This document shows positions 47,293 through 57,555 of a stretch of DNA of 64,000 nt, in pieces. The notes under the pieces were generated by a model, which saw only the letters and a list, made by a program, of their open reading frames with translations, did no database searches and had not been told where the DNA came from. The position numbers and the translations under genes were made by a program. The DNA is from Parageobacillus caldoxylosilyticus NBRC 107762. GTDB taxonomy: Bacteria; Bacillota; Bacilli; Bacillales; Anoxybacillaceae. Location: positions 1 to 64,000 of the forward strand of contig NZ_BAWO01000005.1 of NCBI RefSeq assembly GCF_000632715.1. Reading direction: 5' to 3'. Each line of letters begins with the position of its first letter. Position 1 is the stretch's first letter.

Positions 47293-48552
47293 TTATAGGA
47301 AAAATTTTTGAATATCGTTCCATGTAACGACAAGCATTAACAGCATGAGGAGCGCAAAACCGATAAAGTGAACCATTCCTTCTTTCTGACGGTCAATCGG
47401 CTCGCCCCGCAGCGCTTCAATGGCGAAAAAGAGCAGGCGGCCGCCATCAAGGGCAGGAAGCGGCAGCAGGTTGACAATGCCAAGGTTGATGCTTAAAATC
47501 GCTCCCCATTTCATTAAATAATAAATTCCCGACTCCGCGACCTTTCCAGTCGAAACAGCAATGCCGACCGGTCCTGACAGCATATCGAGCTTAAATTGGC
47601 CGGTGATTAGCTGTCCGAGGCCGCCAAGAATTTCTTTCGTCCAATAGTACGTTTCCAGCATGCCTTGTTTTAATGAACCGAGCACCGATTTTTCCATCGG
47701 TCCGTACACACCGATTAAGCCAATGGTTTCTCCCTGTACCGTTTTGGCTTCAGGGGTTACCGCAATATCCATTACTTTTCCATCCCTCTGTATTTTAAAC
47801 AACAATTTCTCTTCCGGATGGGCGCGGATAATATTGACAATTTGCGTCCACGTTTTGACTGGCTCGCCGTCAATCGAAAGGACGACATCTCCTTGCCGGA
47901 GGCCGGCTTCCTTCGCAGCTCCTTTTTCTGTCAGTTCCCCGATGATCGGTTTGTCAACCGGATATCCTTGCAACAAACCAATGATTAAAAACACGGCGAA
48001 AGCAAGTACAAAGTTCATCAGCGGTCCTGCGAAAATCGTCATCGTCCGCTGCCCTAACGTCTTTGCCACAAATTGGCGGTGATAAGGAGCGATTTGAATT
48101 TCTTGATGATCAACGACAAAGAAAGCAGGCTCGTTCACTGTAAATCGTTCCAGCCGCTCCTCGTTTCCGTCTACATAGCCGGTAATATACATGCGGTGCT
48201 CTAAATCCGCATCCTCTACTTCAATAATTCTCGCATTTGGATAGTCGTCCTTATGATTGATAATAATTTTATCGACGTTGCCATTACGGTCGAGCTCCAA
48301 GCCAACCACTTGCCCTGGCCTTACTTCCACCGTTTCCGGGTCTTCGCCGGCCATGCGGACAAAACCGCCTAACGGAAGCAGACGAATGGTATAGACCGTT
48401 TCGTTTTTCTTAAAGGAAAATACTTTTGGGCCAAAGCCGATGGCAAACTCCCGGCATAAAATTCCGGCTCTCTTTGCGAAAAGCAAATGGCCAAGTTCAT
48501 GGAAAAAGACAAGCGCACCGAAAATAACAACAAATGCAATAATTGGTTCCAA
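47293..48552 (-). CDS. rseP: Site-2 metalloprotease RseP/RasP
   Basis: This intramembrane protease cleaves anti-sigma factors such as RsiW, and signal-peptide remnants. The 419-residue protein has HELGH near 18-22 in the first membrane helix and a PDZ domain (about 190-270; LRQGDVVLSIDGEPV). The third metal ligand is in LPLPALDGGRLLFF near 357, and there are four predicted transmembrane helices. I prefer TTG at 48552, 8 nt after AAGGTGG; the GTG at 48564 lies inside that site. It follows dxr by 17 bp. Confidence 0.94.
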   Translation of the reverse strand: MEPIIAFVVIFGALVFFHELGHLLFAKRAGILCREFAIGFGPKVFSFKKNETVYTIRLLPLGGFVRMAGEDPETVEVRPGQVVGLELDRNGNVDKIIINHKDDYPNARIIEVEDADLEHRMYITGYVDGNEERLERFTVNEPAFFVVDHQEIQIAPYHRQFVAKTLGQRTMTIFAGPLMNFVLAFAVFLIIGLLQGYPVDKPIIGELTEKGAAKEAGLRQGDVVLSIDGEPVKTWTQIVNIIRAHPEEKLLFKIQRDGKVMDIAVTPEAKTVQGETIGLIGVYGPMEKSVLGSLKQGMLETYYWTKEILGGLGQLITGQFKLDMLSGPVGIAVSTGKVAESGIYYLMKWGAILSINLGIVNLLPLPALDGGRLLFFAIEALRGEPIDRQKEGMVHFIGFALLMLLMLVVTWNDIQKFFL

Positions 48553-48569
48553 TGTTTCAACCACCTTTT

Positions 48570-49712
48570 TTATAGTAGTGACTGAACGTATTTGCGCGTT
48601 TCCGCATCTATGCGGCGAATTTCCTCAAGCGATGGCTCTTTGATCATTTCATGCCACTCAAGGGCGCGTTCGATATATTCTTCGATGTCAAGAAATGCGA
48701 TGCGGCCGGCAAGGAAAGCGGCGACTGCCTCTTCATTGGCTGCATTTAATACTGTCGGCAGCGATCCGCCCGCCTTTCCTGCTTCATACGCAAACCGCAA
48801 ACAACGGTAACGCTCCAAATCCATCCGTTTGAAGTTTAAGGTGCCAATCTGCGCCAAATCAAGCGGTTTGACGCTTAGCGGCAAGCGTTCCGGATAAGAC
48901 AGCGCGTATTGAATCGGCACGTGCATATCCGGTGTTCCAAGCTGGGCAATGACGCTTGTATCGCGAAATTGAACAAGCGAATGAATGACGCTTTCACGAT
49001 GCAATAATACATCGATCTGCTCATAAGGCAGTTCAAAAAGCCAATGCGCTTCAATGACTTCCAGTCCCTTATTCATCATCGTTGCCGAGTCAATCGTAAC
49101 TTTTGCGCCCATTGACCAGTTAGGATGACGGAGCGCTTCTTCTACCGTTACGTGCTTCAGCTCTTCTCTCGTTTTATCGCGAAAGCTGCCGCCGGACGCG
49201 GTTAAAATAATTTTTTCCACCTGTTCTCGTTTTTCCCCTTGCAAACATTGAAAAATAGCGGAATGTTCGCTGTCAACCGGCAACAGAGCAACTCCCCGTT
49301 TTTTTGCCTCTTCCGTCACAATATGTCCTGCTGTTACAAGCGTTTCTTTATTTGCGAGCGCAATTGTTTTGCCTGCTTCAATCGCCTTTAGCGTCGGCAC
49401 GAGGCCAACGCTGCCGACAACAGCCGTTACAACGATATCCGTTTCCGGAAAAACGGCCGCTTCTATTAATCCTTCCTCCCCATAAATGATTTTTACTTTG
49501 CCTGCATATTCGCTCCGCAGTTTATCATACGCATCCCGATCGGCGACGGCAACGAGACGGGGGGCAAACTCTTCAATCATCGCCCGCGCCATATCGACAT
49601 TTTTTCCAATCGAAACAGCCGCTAGCCGAAATTCATCGGGATGGGAACGAATGATATCGAGCGTCTGCGTACCGATCGAACCGCTCGCCCCTAATATACT
49701 AATATATTTCAA
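48570..49712 (-). CDS. dxr: 1-deoxy-D-xylulose 5-phosphate reductoisomerase
   Basis: Dxr makes methylerythritol phosphate, the committed isoprenoid precursor of this pathway. The 380-residue protein has an N-terminal NADPH motif [12 protein letters not shown] (near 7-18), ALANKETLV near 120, [11 protein letters not shown] near 145 and the catalytic loop with [19 protein letters not shown] chose TTG at 49712 (MKYISIL), 8 nt after AGGAG; the GTG three codons upstream overlaps that site. Confidence 0.96.
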   Translation of the reverse strand: MKYISILGASGSIGTQTLDIIRSHPDEFRLAAVSIGKNVDMARAMIEEFAPRLVAVADRDAYDKLRSEYAGKVKIIYGEEGLIEAAVFPETDIVVTAVVGSVGLVPTLKAIEAGKTIALANKETLVTAGHIVTEEAKKRGVALLPVDSEHSAIFQCLQGEKREQVEKIILTASGGSFRDKTREELKHVTVEEALRHPNWSMGAKVTIDSATMMNKGLEVIEAHWLFELPYEQIDVLLHRESVIHSLVQFRDTSVIAQLGTPDMHVPIQYALSYPERLPLSVKPLDLAQIGTLNFKRMDLERYRCLRFAYEAGKAGGSLPTVLNAANEEAVAAFLAGRIAFLDIEEYIERALEWHEMIKEPSLEEIRRIDAETRKYVQSLL

Positions 49713-49732
49713 TGTCTTCACTCCTAACTCCC

Positions 49733-50527
49733 TTATAGCGCCATGCTAATGAAAAAGTATAAAATAGGCAAAATAAATAATAAACTATCAAAGCGATCTA
49801 AAATCCCGCCGTGACCCGGCAAAATATTCCCGGAATCTTTTACGCCGTAATGCCGCTTAAATGCTGATTCGACTAAATCTCCCAATTGTCCGAAGATGGA
49901 AAGAACAATCGTCATCACCAATACAAAACCGATGCTGTGAAAAAGATTTGTTGTCCATTGATAAACTACGGCGACGGCGACAGCGCAAATGATTCCGCCA
50001 ATGGAACCTTCCACAGTCTTATTTGGGCTGATTTCCGGCCATAATTTTCGCTTTCCAAAGGCACGCCCGATAAAATATGCCCCGATATCGGTTGCCCATA
50101 TAATAAACAGAGCATAAACCATATACGCTAAACCAATGGAGCGAATTTCGCTAAAACAATAAAATCCGAAACCTACGTAAAGAATGGATAAAAGAATAAA
50201 CCCCGCTTCATCAAAGGTAAAGGCGTTTTTCGTCACCACCGTATACGCAAGCAATAAGAAGGCGCCTAACAGCAGCAGCCCAAGTTTGGTTACGTGGAAA
50301 GACGCAAGCCCGCTTTCATATTGCTGGGGAAGAAGCAGCAGCCATAAAACGACAAAGCTGATCACCCCTTCAGGAGAAACGACGCGCAGGCGCTTCATGC
50401 GCAATAATTCAAACAGCCCGACCGTCGCTAATATATATGTTACTATTATAAACGGAAATCCGCCAAAAATAACAATCGGCAGAAATAAAGCGGCCGCAAT
50501 CACTCCAGTAATGACTCGCTGTTTCAT
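49733..50527 (-). CDS. cdsA: Phosphatidate cytidylyltransferase
   Basis: CdsA forms CDP-diacylglycerol for phospholipid synthesis, the substrate used by PgsA elsewhere in this window. The 264-residue membrane protein has about seven hydrophobic segments. The family signature lies near the C terminus ([21 protein letters not shown] then ILDRFDS). It follows uppS by 5 bp. Confidence 0.96.
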   Translation of the reverse strand: MKQRVITGVIAAALFLPIVIFGGFPFIIVTYILATVGLFELLRMKRLRVVSPEGVISFVVLWLLLLPQQYESGLASFHVTKLGLLLLGAFLLLAYTVVTKNAFTFDEAGFILLSILYVGFGFYCFSEIRSIGLAYMVYALFIIWATDIGAYFIGRAFGKRKLWPEISPNKTVEGSIGGIICAVAVAVVYQWTTNLFHSIGFVLVMTIVLSIFGQLGDLVESAFKRHYGVKDSGNILPGHGGILDRFDSLLFILPILYFFISMAL

Positions 50528-50532
50528 CGCGT

Positions 50533-51309
50533 TTATATTCCTCCAAACCGGCGATCACGCTGTTGAAAGACGGCGATCGCTTCTAATAAATGTTGCTCGG
50601 TAAAGTCCGGCCATAGGACATCGGTAAACCAAAATTCCGTATAGGCGAGCTGCCATAGCATAAAATTGCTTAACCTGATTTCGCCGCTTGTGCGAATGAG
50701 TAAATCCGGGTCAGGCAGCTCTTTTGTCATTAAGTAAGAGGATATTATTTGTTCTGTAATTGCTTCCGGTGCCAATGTCCCTTTTTGCACTTCTTTGGCA
50801 ATTCTCTGCACCGCGTATGTAATTTCCGCCCGGCTTCCGTAGTTTAAAGCAAAGTTGAGAATTAACCCGGTATTTTTTTCTGTTTCGCGAATCGCTTTTT
50901 CCACCGCTCTGCGGGTATGGTCGGGAAGCTGCTCCGTATGGCCCATGACCCGCACCTTTACGTTCTCCTCTATTAATTCAGGAAGAAATGTCGTTAAAAA
51001 CTGTTCCGGAAGCTTCATTAAATAATCCACTTCACTTTTCGGCCGCTTCCAATTCTCTGTTGAAAAGGCATATAGCGATAATATTTGAATGCCGAGTTCG
51101 TTGGCAAAACGAGTGATTTTACGAACAACCTGCATCCCTTCGTAGTGGCCCGCTGCCCGCGGCAGCGCCCGTTTTTTCGCCCATCTCCCGTTTCCGTCCA
51201 TAATGATGGCCACATGTTTCGGGATCGGGTTTTGCAGTATTTCTTCTTTTGTGTAGCTAGTGGGAGAAAAAGATTCCTCCACTTTATTTTTCCAAATTTT
51301 ATTAAACAT
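50533..51309 (-). CDS. uppS: Undecaprenyl diphosphate synthase
   Basis: UppS extends farnesyl diphosphate with cis-isoprene units to give the lipid carrier for cell wall synthesis. The 258-residue protein has the catalytic Asp motif IIMDGNGRWAKKR near 36-48 and the RTSGEIRLSNFMLWQ segment near 205. The ATG is preceded by GGAGG. It follows the frr terminator; an isolated TATAAT at 51417-51422 may serve as its -10, without a good -35. Confidence 0.96.
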   Translation of the reverse strand: MFNKIWKNKVEESFSPTSYTKEEILQNPIPKHVAIIMDGNGRWAKKRALPRAAGHYEGMQVVRKITRFANELGIQILSLYAFSTENWKRPKSEVDYLMKLPEQFLTTFLPELIEENVKVRVMGHTEQLPDHTRRAVEKAIRETEKNTGLILNFALNYGSRAEITYAVQRIAKEVQKGTLAPEAITEQIISSYLMTKELPDPDLLIRTSGEIRLSNFMLWQLAYTEFWFTDVLWPDFTEQHLLEAIAVFQQRDRRFGGI

Positions 51310-51423
51310 ACTAGTCCTCCGTATGAAAATATTTTACCATTCATGTACTATGCGACTAGTGCGTACCCCAACGCAATTTTTGCATTATTTTTCCCCTGTC
51401 CTATTTTTGCCTCTTCATTATAA

Positions 51424-51455
51424 CAAAAAAACCCTCCATAAATATAGAGGGTTTT
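51424..51455 (-). terminator. frr terminator
   Basis: AAAACCCTC pairs with GAGGGTTTT around an AT-rich loop, followed by a T run, on the minus strand, 11 bp after frr. Confidence 0.88.
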
Positions 51456-51465
51456 CCTTGTTCGA

Positions 51466-52023
51466 TTATACTTCCATTACTTCTTTTTCTTTTTCTTTGG
51501 TAATCGCATCAATTTTGGCGATATGATCATCGGTAAGTTTTTGAACATCTTCCGTGTAGCCACGCAATTCATCTTCGGTAATTTCGCCATTTTTCTCAAG
51601 TTTTTTCAATTCATCGTTCGCATCACGACGAATGTTGCGCACCGCGACTTTGGCGTCTTCTGAATATTTTTTCACCAGCTTCACCAGCTCACGGCGCCGT
51701 TCTTCCGTCAATGGCGGAATGACAATGCGAATAACCGATCCGTCGTTCGATGGCGTCAGCCCTAAATCGGAAGCTAAAATCGCTTTTTCCATTTCTTTAA
51801 TCACTGATTTGTCATAAGGCTGAATGACAAGCAAACGGGCTTCCGGCACGCTGATGCTTGCTAATTGATTAATTGGCGTCGCCACACCATAGTAATCGAC
51901 CGTGACTTTTTCAAGCAAACTTGGATTCGCTCTTCCGGCGCGAATCGTCGCCAGTTCACGGCTGAACGCCTGCACCGCTTTATCCATTTTTTCTTTCGCG
52001 TTATTGATCACTTGTTGAGCCAT
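51466..52023 (-). CDS. frr: Ribosome recycling factor
   Basis: RRF, with EF-G, splits post-termination ribosomes. The 185-residue protein is full length ([19 protein letters not shown] and [13 protein letters not shown] motifs). It starts 2 bp after the pyrH stop, so the two are one unit. Confidence 0.97.
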   Translation of the reverse strand: MAQQVINNAKEKMDKAVQAFSRELATIRAGRANPSLLEKVTVDYYGVATPINQLASISVPEARLLVIQPYDKSVIKEMEKAILASDLGLTPSNDGSVIRIVIPPLTEERRRELVKLVKKYSEDAKVAVRNIRRDANDELKKLEKNGEITEDELRGYTEDVQKLTDDHIAKIDAITKEKEKEVMEV

Positions 52024-52025
52024 CC

Positions 52026-52769
<744 letters not shown>

Positions 52770-52779
52770 TTAGGAAAAA

Positions 52780-52791
52780 CAGTGATCACTG
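52780..52791. other. 12-bp palindrome upstream of pyrH
   Basis: CAGTGATCACTG is perfectly self-complementary and lies 32 bp before the pyrH ATG. It could be an operator for a dimeric protein or chance; I know of no such site in other pyrH leaders. Confidence 0.25.
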
Positions 52792-52825
52792 AAAACGATG
52801 TTCTGGCAGGATTACAACATGCCAT

Positions 52826-52857
52826 TTTAAAAATAGGGAACACGGTGTGTGTTCCCT
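52826..52857 (-). terminator. tsf terminator
   Basis: AGGGAACAC (52857-52849) pairs with GTGTTCCCT (52843-52835) around a 5-nt loop and is followed by ATTTTTAAAA on the minus strand. Confidence 0.88.
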
Positions 52858-52868
52858 GTTGCTTTGCT

Positions 52869-53753
52869 TCATTGCTTTCTTACTTGGTTCATGACTTCTT
52901 CGGCAAAGTTATCTTGGCGTTTTTCAATGCCTTCGCCGACTTCATAGCGGACGAATTGTTTTACCGTCGCACCGTTCGATTCAACATACTGGCGCACTTT
53001 TACATCCGGATTTTTTACAAACGCTTGTTCTAGCAAGCAAACATCTTCATAAAATTTATTTAAACGGCCTTCTACCATTTTTTCGACAATATGTTCCGGT
53101 TTTCCTTCATTTAGTGCTTGCTGTTTCAACACTTCACGTTCATGTTCAACTTCTTGCTGTGGCACTTGGTCGCGGGAAACGTATTTCGGATGCAATGCCG
53201 CAATGTGCATAGCCACATCTTTCGCCACTTCTTGGTTTGTCGTACCTGCTAATAATGTTAATACGCCGATGCGGCCGCCCATGTGCAAGTACGCACCGAA
53301 AACGTCATTGTCACCTTTTTCCATAATTTCAAAGCGGCGCAGCGTGATTTTTTCACCAATTTTAGCAATCGCTTCGTTAATATGATCTTGAACGGTAGAT
53401 CCGTTATCCATTGTTTGCCCAAGCGCTTCTTCCAGCGTAGCCGGCTTATGTTTTAGCAAGTGGGCGGCAAGCTCTTTTACTAATGTTTGGAACGCTTCGT
53501 TTTTCGCCACAAAATCTGTTTCCGAATTCACTTCTAAAATAACGGCGGTATTGCCAGCTGTTTCAATAAGCGTCGTTCCTTCTGCCGCAATGCGGTCCGC
53601 TTTTTTCGCCGCTTTGGCGATTCCTTTTTCGCGAAGCCAATCGATCGCTTTGTCCATATCACCATTTGTTTCCATCAATGCTTTTTTGCAGTCCATCATT
53701 CCCGCGCCTGTTTTTTCGCGCAGTTCTTTTACCATTTGTGCTGTAATCGCCAT
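52869..53753 (-). CDS. tsf: Elongation factor Ts
   Basis: EF-Ts reloads EF-Tu with GTP. The 294-residue protein has the N-terminal UBA-like motif [16 protein letters not shown] (about 11-26) and [12 protein letters not shown] (near 72). ATG at 53753 follows GGAGG at 9 nt; a TTG one codon upstream is less likely. It follows the rpsB terminator. Confidence 0.97.
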   Translation of the reverse strand: MAITAQMVKELREKTGAGMMDCKKALMETNGDMDKAIDWLREKGIAKAAKKADRIAAEGTTLIETAGNTAVILEVNSETDFVAKNEAFQTLVKELAAHLLKHKPATLEEALGQTMDNGSTVQDHINEAIAKIGEKITLRRFEIMEKGDNDVFGAYLHMGGRIGVLTLLAGTTNQEVAKDVAMHIAALHPKYVSRDQVPQQEVEHEREVLKQQALNEGKPEHIVEKMVEGRLNKFYEDVCLLEQAFVKNPDVKVRQYVESNGATVKQFVRYEVGEGIEKRQDNFAEEVMNQVRKQ

Positions 53754-53793
53754 CAAATAAATCCTCCTTTAAAATCGCATGTATGTATCGTTT

Positions 53794-53822
53794 AAACAAA
53801 ATTCGCAAAGCAAATTTTGTTT
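53794..53822 (-). other. AT-rich hairpin in the tsf leader
   Basis: A 13-bp helix (53822-53810 with 53806-53794) has G-U pairing that exists only on the minus strand. It lies between the rpsB terminator and tsf. No T run follows long enough to call it a terminator. Confidence 0.4.
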
Positions 53823-53863
53823 TCTGCCGTATTCGTAGTATAGCCAAGAAGAGCGATTTTCTG

Positions 53864-53907
53864 TCTCAAAAAAAGGTGATAAAAGGCTTTCCCCCTCTTA
53901 TCACCTT
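53864..53907 (-). terminator. rpsB terminator
   Basis: AAAGGTGATAA and TTATCACCTTT form an 11-bp helix (53907-53897 with 53881-53871), followed by a T run, just after rpsB. Confidence 0.88.
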
Positions 53908-53918
53908 TCTAAACCAAA

Positions 53919-54626
53919 TTACTCGGCAGCAACGACTGCTTCTTCGCCTTGTTTTGCTTCTAATACCGCATCGGCAATTTTCGAAGTAAGAAGTTTTACC
54001 GCGCGAATCGCGTCGTCGTTTGCTGGAATGACATAGTCGATTTCATCCGGATCGCAGTTTGTATCCACGATACCGATGATCGGAATGTTTAATTTGCGCG
54101 CTTCCGCAACTGCGATGCGCTCTTTGCGCGGGTCGATGACAAACAGAGCGTCCGGCAATTCTTTCATTTCTTTAATGCCGCCTAAAAATTTCTCTAAACG
54201 TTCTTGCTCTTTCTTTAAGCGGATGACTTCTTTTTTCGGAAGCACGTCAAAAATGCCGTCTTCCTCCATTTTTTCAATTTCTCTTAAACGCTTAATGCGT
54301 TTTTGAATCGTCGCAAAGTTCGTTAGCGTACCGCCTAGCCAGCGTTGGTTGACATAGAACATGCCGCAGCGTTCTGCTTCTTCTTTCACCGATTCTTGCG
54401 CTTGTTTTTTCGTGCCGACAAACAAGATTTTGCCGCCGTTTGCTGCTAATTCTTTGACGAAGTTGTATGCTTCTTCTACTTTTTTGACGGTTTTTTGCAA
54501 GTCGATAATATAAATGCCGTTGCGTTCCGTGAAAATATATTTTTTCATTTTTGGATTCCAACGGCGAGTTTGATGTCCGAAATGAACACCAGCTTCAAGC
54601 AATTGTTTCATCGAAATGACCGACAT
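53919..54626 (-). CDS. rpsB: 30S ribosomal protein S2
   Basis: S2 joins the 30S subunit late and is needed for S1-type mRNA binding. The 235-residue protein is full length ([36 protein letters not shown]). The ATG follows TAGGAGG. A long hairpin in the leader (54670-54722) suggests S2 autoregulation. Confidence 0.98.
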   Translation of the reverse strand: MSVISMKQLLEAGVHFGHQTRRWNPKMKKYIFTERNGIYIIDLQKTVKKVEEAYNFVKELAANGGKILFVGTKKQAQESVKEEAERCGMFYVNQRWLGGTLTNFATIQKRIKRLREIEKMEEDGIFDVLPKKEVIRLKKEQERLEKFLGGIKEMKELPDALFVIDPRKERIAVAEARKLNIPIIGIVDTNCDPDEIDYVIPANDDAIRAVKLLTSKIADAVLEAKQGEEAVVAAE

Positions 54627-54669
54627 GTTGGTTCCTCCTATATTTTGGTTTTTATTCCTCCGCCCATGT

Positions 54670-54722
54670 CATCTTTAAGCAAGACTGACGATGTTACGTC
54701 AGCACCGTTGCTTAAATCGATG
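54670..54722 (-). promoter_or_regulatory. S2 leader hairpin of rpsB
   Basis: On the minus strand CATC (54722-54719) pairs with GATG (54673-54670). After a two-base bulge TTTAAGCAA (54716-54708) pairs with TTGCTTAAA (54682-54674), and inner CTGACG (54702-54697) pairs with CGTCAG (54690-54685). A small GTGTG/CACAC hairpin precedes it. Autoregulation of rpsB through its leader is known in other bacteria; this structure is a candidate. Confidence 0.6.
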
Positions 54723-54747
54723 GACGTGTGTATTCACACCATGTAAA

Positions 54748-54777
54748 AATATATCATAACTGCCTGTGACAAATCAA
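54748..54777 (-). promoter_or_regulatory. Sigma-A promoter of rpsB
   Basis: Minus strand: -35 TTGATT (54777-54772), 18-nt spacer, -10 TATATT (54753-54748). It starts just after swrB. Confidence 0.6.
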
Positions 54778-54789
54778 GCAATTATTTGC

Positions 54790-55293
54790 CTACTTTTGGC
54801 GGAATTTTAACAATAACTCCACTTCTGTTTTTCCTTTCTTTAGGATTTTCGCGATTTCTTCTACTGTTTTTCCTTGTTCGTAAAGCTGCCGAACGCGAGC
54901 GGCGGCGAAAGAAGCCGGCTGTTGACGTATATCTACAACATCTTTTATCTCATCGATGTTTGGAAAATAGCTAGGGAGCGCTTCCGTTTCCGTTTCTTCG
55001 CTTGGCGCCGTTGTTTCGTTGCCTTCCGCCTGCGGCTCGGCGCTGTCTTTTGGCGGTGAATGGTCCGTCTGAGTGCGGTTTGGCAATATTGCCGCCAGCT
55101 CTGCTAAGAAGCGTTCGTTTTCTTCCTTCCACTCTAATAAATAGGCAGAAAATGTTTGTTCCATCTCTTCCGTCATTTGCTGCTGCTGCTTTTCGATTTC
55201 TTTTACCTTGGCTAATCGCAAATAAAGCAAAATAATGATCCATAAGGAAAGCGCATGAAGAAGAAAACTAATCGTGAGCAAAAATGCAAGCAT
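54790..55293 (-). CDS. swrB: Swarming motility protein SwrB (YlxL)
   Basis: This 167-residue protein has one N-terminal transmembrane helix (about 3-25) and a coiled coil (about 28-70). A Pro/Glu/Thr-rich spacer follows, then a C-terminal helix-turn-helix-like segment (VRQLYEQGKTVEEIAKILKK). In Bacillus subtilis SwrB promotes flagellar type III export activation and swarming. It is the last gene of the flagellar/chemotaxis operon before rpsB. I see no strong terminator after it. Confidence 0.87.
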   Translation of the reverse strand: MLAFLLTISFLLHALSLWIIILLYLRLAKVKEIEKQQQQMTEEMEQTFSAYLLEWKEENERFLAELAAILPNRTQTDHSPPKDSAEPQAEGNETTAPSEETETEALPSYFPNIDEIKDVVDIRQQPASFAAARVRQLYEQGKTVEEIAKILKKGKTEVELLLKFRQK

Positions 55294-55302
55294 GGTTTTC
55301 CA

Positions 55303-55554
55303 CTATCCTTTAATGTCAATTGTTTTTCCTTTATATGGATGAATATTGCCGCCATGTCGCTTGCGGCCGATATTCGCGCTTGTGCGCTTTTCGGTTACTT
55401 GCTTACGCGTGCGGGCATCTTGTTTTTTTGCCGCTTCTGCAAGCTGCGATTGCACGATTTGTGAATGCTGGTGCAGCACATTTTGCATATTCCCGGCGCC
55501 ATATGTCTTCGGGAAAGCGATTTGCAGCTCCGCTAGCTTCATATCCAATGCCAT
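55303..55554 (-). CDS. Unrecognised small basic protein between sigD and swrB
   Basis: This 83-residue reading frame begins MALDMKLAELQIAFPKTYGA and ends in a basic, Gly/Lys-rich tail (GRKRHGGNIHPYKGKTIDI). It has no membrane helix or signal peptide. The middle is Gln/Lys rich and probably helical. It fits the operon: 17 bp after sigD, 9 bp before swrB, with AAGGAAGG a few bases before the ATG. Overlapping plus-strand frames lack such context. Bacillus subtilis has no gene here that I recall. I do not recognise its family; a flagellum-linked role is suggested only by location. Confidence 0.7.
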   Translation of the reverse strand: MALDMKLAELQIAFPKTYGAGNMQNVLHQHSQIVQSQLAEAAKKQDARTRKQVTEKRTSANIGRKRHGGNIHPYKGKTIDIKG

Positions 55555-55571
55555 CTACCTTCCTTTCCGTC

Positions 55572-56333
55572 TTAAAGCGCCGCTTCTAAAATTTTGCGCA
55601 ACTTAAAAATCGCTTTAGAATGAAGTTGGGAAATTCTTGAGGTAGAAAGCCCTAAAATTTCGCCGATTTCTGTAAATGTCAATTCTTCTTTATAAAATAA
55701 ACTAATCACAAGCTGCTCTTTTTCGCTTAGCTGTTCAATTACTTCCGCTAATTTTTCGTACAGCTCCTGTTTGATCACTTCTTCTTCCGGAGATGGCGTT
55801 TTTTCATCGCGAACGGCTAAAGGCGCCGTTTCTTCTTCCTCCTCTGTCACAACTTGTTGGAAAGATAACACGTTGGCGAAAAAGTTCTCGTTGGCTACCG
55901 TATACACTTCCTCTTCTGTCATCCCTAATTCAGCGGCGACTTCCTTTGCTGTCACGGAGCGCATATACCGCTGTTCCAGCCTTTCGATCGTTTCCTCAAT
56001 TTTTTTCGCCTTTTCTCTTATGCTGCGCGGGAGCCAATCTTCCTTGCGCAGCCCGTCCAAAATGGCACCACGGATGCGAAAAGACGCATATGTATCAAAT
56101 TTTAAGTCGCGCGAAGGATCAAATTTTTCCAGTGCATCATAAAGACCAATCAGCCCGAGGCTGACTAATTCCTGTTTGTGAATATTTTTCGGCAGCGACA
56201 CCGCAATTCGCTGCACATGATAATGAACGAGCGGCATATATAGCTGTACGAGCTTATCTCCGGCTTGCGGATCGCGGTGCTCTACCCAGCTATCCCAATA
56301 TTTCCGTTCTTCGTCCGCTAACACATGTGCCAT
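55572..56333 (-). CDS. sigD: RNA polymerase sigma factor SigD (FliA family)
   Basis: SigD directs transcription of late flagellar, chemotaxis and autolysin genes. The 253-residue protein has region 2 (about 20-95; YDALEKFDPSRDLKFDTYASFRIRGAILD), region 3 and region 4 with the helix-turn-helix LTFTEIGEILGLSTSRISQLHSKA near 218-241. It lies 43 bp after cheD. Confidence 0.96.
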   Translation of the reverse strand: MAHVLADEERKYWDSWVEHRDPQAGDKLVQLYMPLVHYHVQRIAVSLPKNIHKQELVSLGLIGLYDALEKFDPSRDLKFDTYASFRIRGAILDGLRKEDWLPRSIREKAKKIEETIERLEQRYMRSVTAKEVAAELGMTEEEVYTVANENFFANVLSFQQVVTEEEEETAPLAVRDEKTPSPEEEVIKQELYEKLAEVIEQLSEKEQLVISLFYKEELTFTEIGEILGLSTSRISQLHSKAIFKLRKILEAAL

Positions 56334-56376
56334 ATTGTTCCACCCCGTTTATTTGAAAATGCCGCTGTTTCCTTTG

Positions 56377-56877
56377 TTATATTTCCTTGACTCCTTGATT
56401 AACCGTGCGAATCGATAAAACGCCCGTCTGCGGGTTAAACTCAATCGTTCTGCCGCTGCTGCCACCGACGTCTTCGGCAACGATCGGGATACGAAAACGC
56501 TTTAACTGCCATTTTACCGCTTCGACATTTCTCGCCCCAATCCGCATCATGTCGCTGCTTTGCGAAGGGAAGGAAAACATTTGCGCCCCGCCGGCTATTT
56601 TTGCCTTTAACATTCCTTTTCTTCCCCCTGCCTCGAGAACAAGCTCGATGAGCGCCGCCACCGCTGTATCAGCATATTTGGCCGCATTGACCGTTTCCGA
56701 TCTTGCCATCGCGGAATCGGGAAGCATCACATGGGCCATTCCAGCCACCTCTTTCATCAGATCAAAAATCACGACACCGACACACGACCCTAATCCAGTC
56801 GTACGAATGACATTTGGTGCACGCACAACATTCATATCAGCAATGCCAACTTTTATGATATGGATCGTTTCACTCAT
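56377..56877 (-). CDS. cheD: Chemoreceptor glutamine deamidase CheD
   Basis: CheD deamidates receptor glutamines and binds CheC, increasing its phosphatase activity. The 166-residue protein shows the catalytic Cys in [14 protein letters not shown] near 26-39 and the His in GMAHVMLP near 46-53. It overlaps the cheC stop by 4 nt. Confidence 0.95.
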   Translation of the reverse strand: MSETIHIIKVGIADMNVVRAPNVIRTTGLGSCVGVVIFDLMKEVAGMAHVMLPDSAMARSETVNAAKYADTAVAALIELVLEAGGRKGMLKAKIAGGAQMFSFPSQSSDMMRIGARNVEAVKWQLKRFRIPIVAEDVGGSSGRTIEFNPQTGVLSIRTVNQGVKEI

Positions 56878-57506
56878 GGAAGCTCCACACCCAACGCCCG
56901 AAAGATAGAGGCAAACGAATCTGGATCAGGGAGCAAAAAGAAGTGGCCATTGACACTGTCTTCTGGACGCCGTTCATCATATACTGCAGTATCAATCAAA
57001 ATGGCATAATCGCCGGCGCGGGACAATTCGAGCAGCCCATACTGCAAAATAGCGCCAATCATATCGACGGTAAGCATCGGGACGGACGGATAAAGCACTA
57101 AATGAGTAAAGTCGGCCAAAGCGGAAAGATAGGAACCGGCAAGGATGTTTCCTAGTTCTTGCAATGCGGATTGTCCTAGTTCAGTCGAATGTTCACGAAA
57201 CGAAAACGTTTCATCACCGGTCATCTGCCGGATAAAACGCTCCGCCTGCTCGAGTGACAAGACGAAAAACATATTTCCCGGCGCATCACCTTCAATGCGC
57301 AAATACACACATGCTACGACTTGCTCGGCCCCGCCGATCAGCTCCATCATTTCATCAAATGCAGCAATTTGCACATGCGGAACCGCCATTTCAATTTTTT
57401 TGTTTAATAGCTTGGACAGCGCCGTCGCCGCATTTCCCGCCCCGATATTGCCGATTTCTTTTAAAATATCAATATGGGTGCCGGTAAGTTTGCGAATATG
57501 ATCCAT
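56874..57506 (-). CDS. cheC: CheY-P phosphatase CheC
   Basis: CheC dephosphorylates CheY-P as part of adaptation. The 210-residue protein has two copies of the active-site helix, with [14 protein letters not shown] near 16-29 and [16 protein letters not shown] near 114-129. Each carries the Glu and Asn expected for catalysis. It acts with CheD, the next gene. Confidence 0.95.
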   Translation of the reverse strand: MDHIRKLTGTHIDILKEIGNIGAGNAATALSKLLNKKIEMAVPHVQIAAFDEMMELIGGAEQVVACVYLRIEGDAPGNMFFVLSLEQAERFIRQMTGDETFSFREHSTELGQSALQELGNILAGSYLSALADFTHLVLYPSVPMLTVDMIGAILQYGLLELSRAGDYAILIDTAVYDERRPEDSVNGHFFLLPDPDSFASIFRALGVELP

Positions 57507-57555
57507 AAAGCAGCAGCTCCTCTCCAGTAATGCGAAAAATCAACGGGAAACCGAC

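Noticed and set aside
51417-51422. uppS promoter
   Set aside because: A perfect TATAAT is present but no acceptable -35 lies 16-18 bp upstream, where the frr terminator sits. I mention it only in the uppS entry.
53794-53822. Terminator between rpsB and tsf in addition to 53864-53907
   Set aside because: The hairpin is AT-rich with no T run of useful length after it. I kept it only as a leader hairpin.
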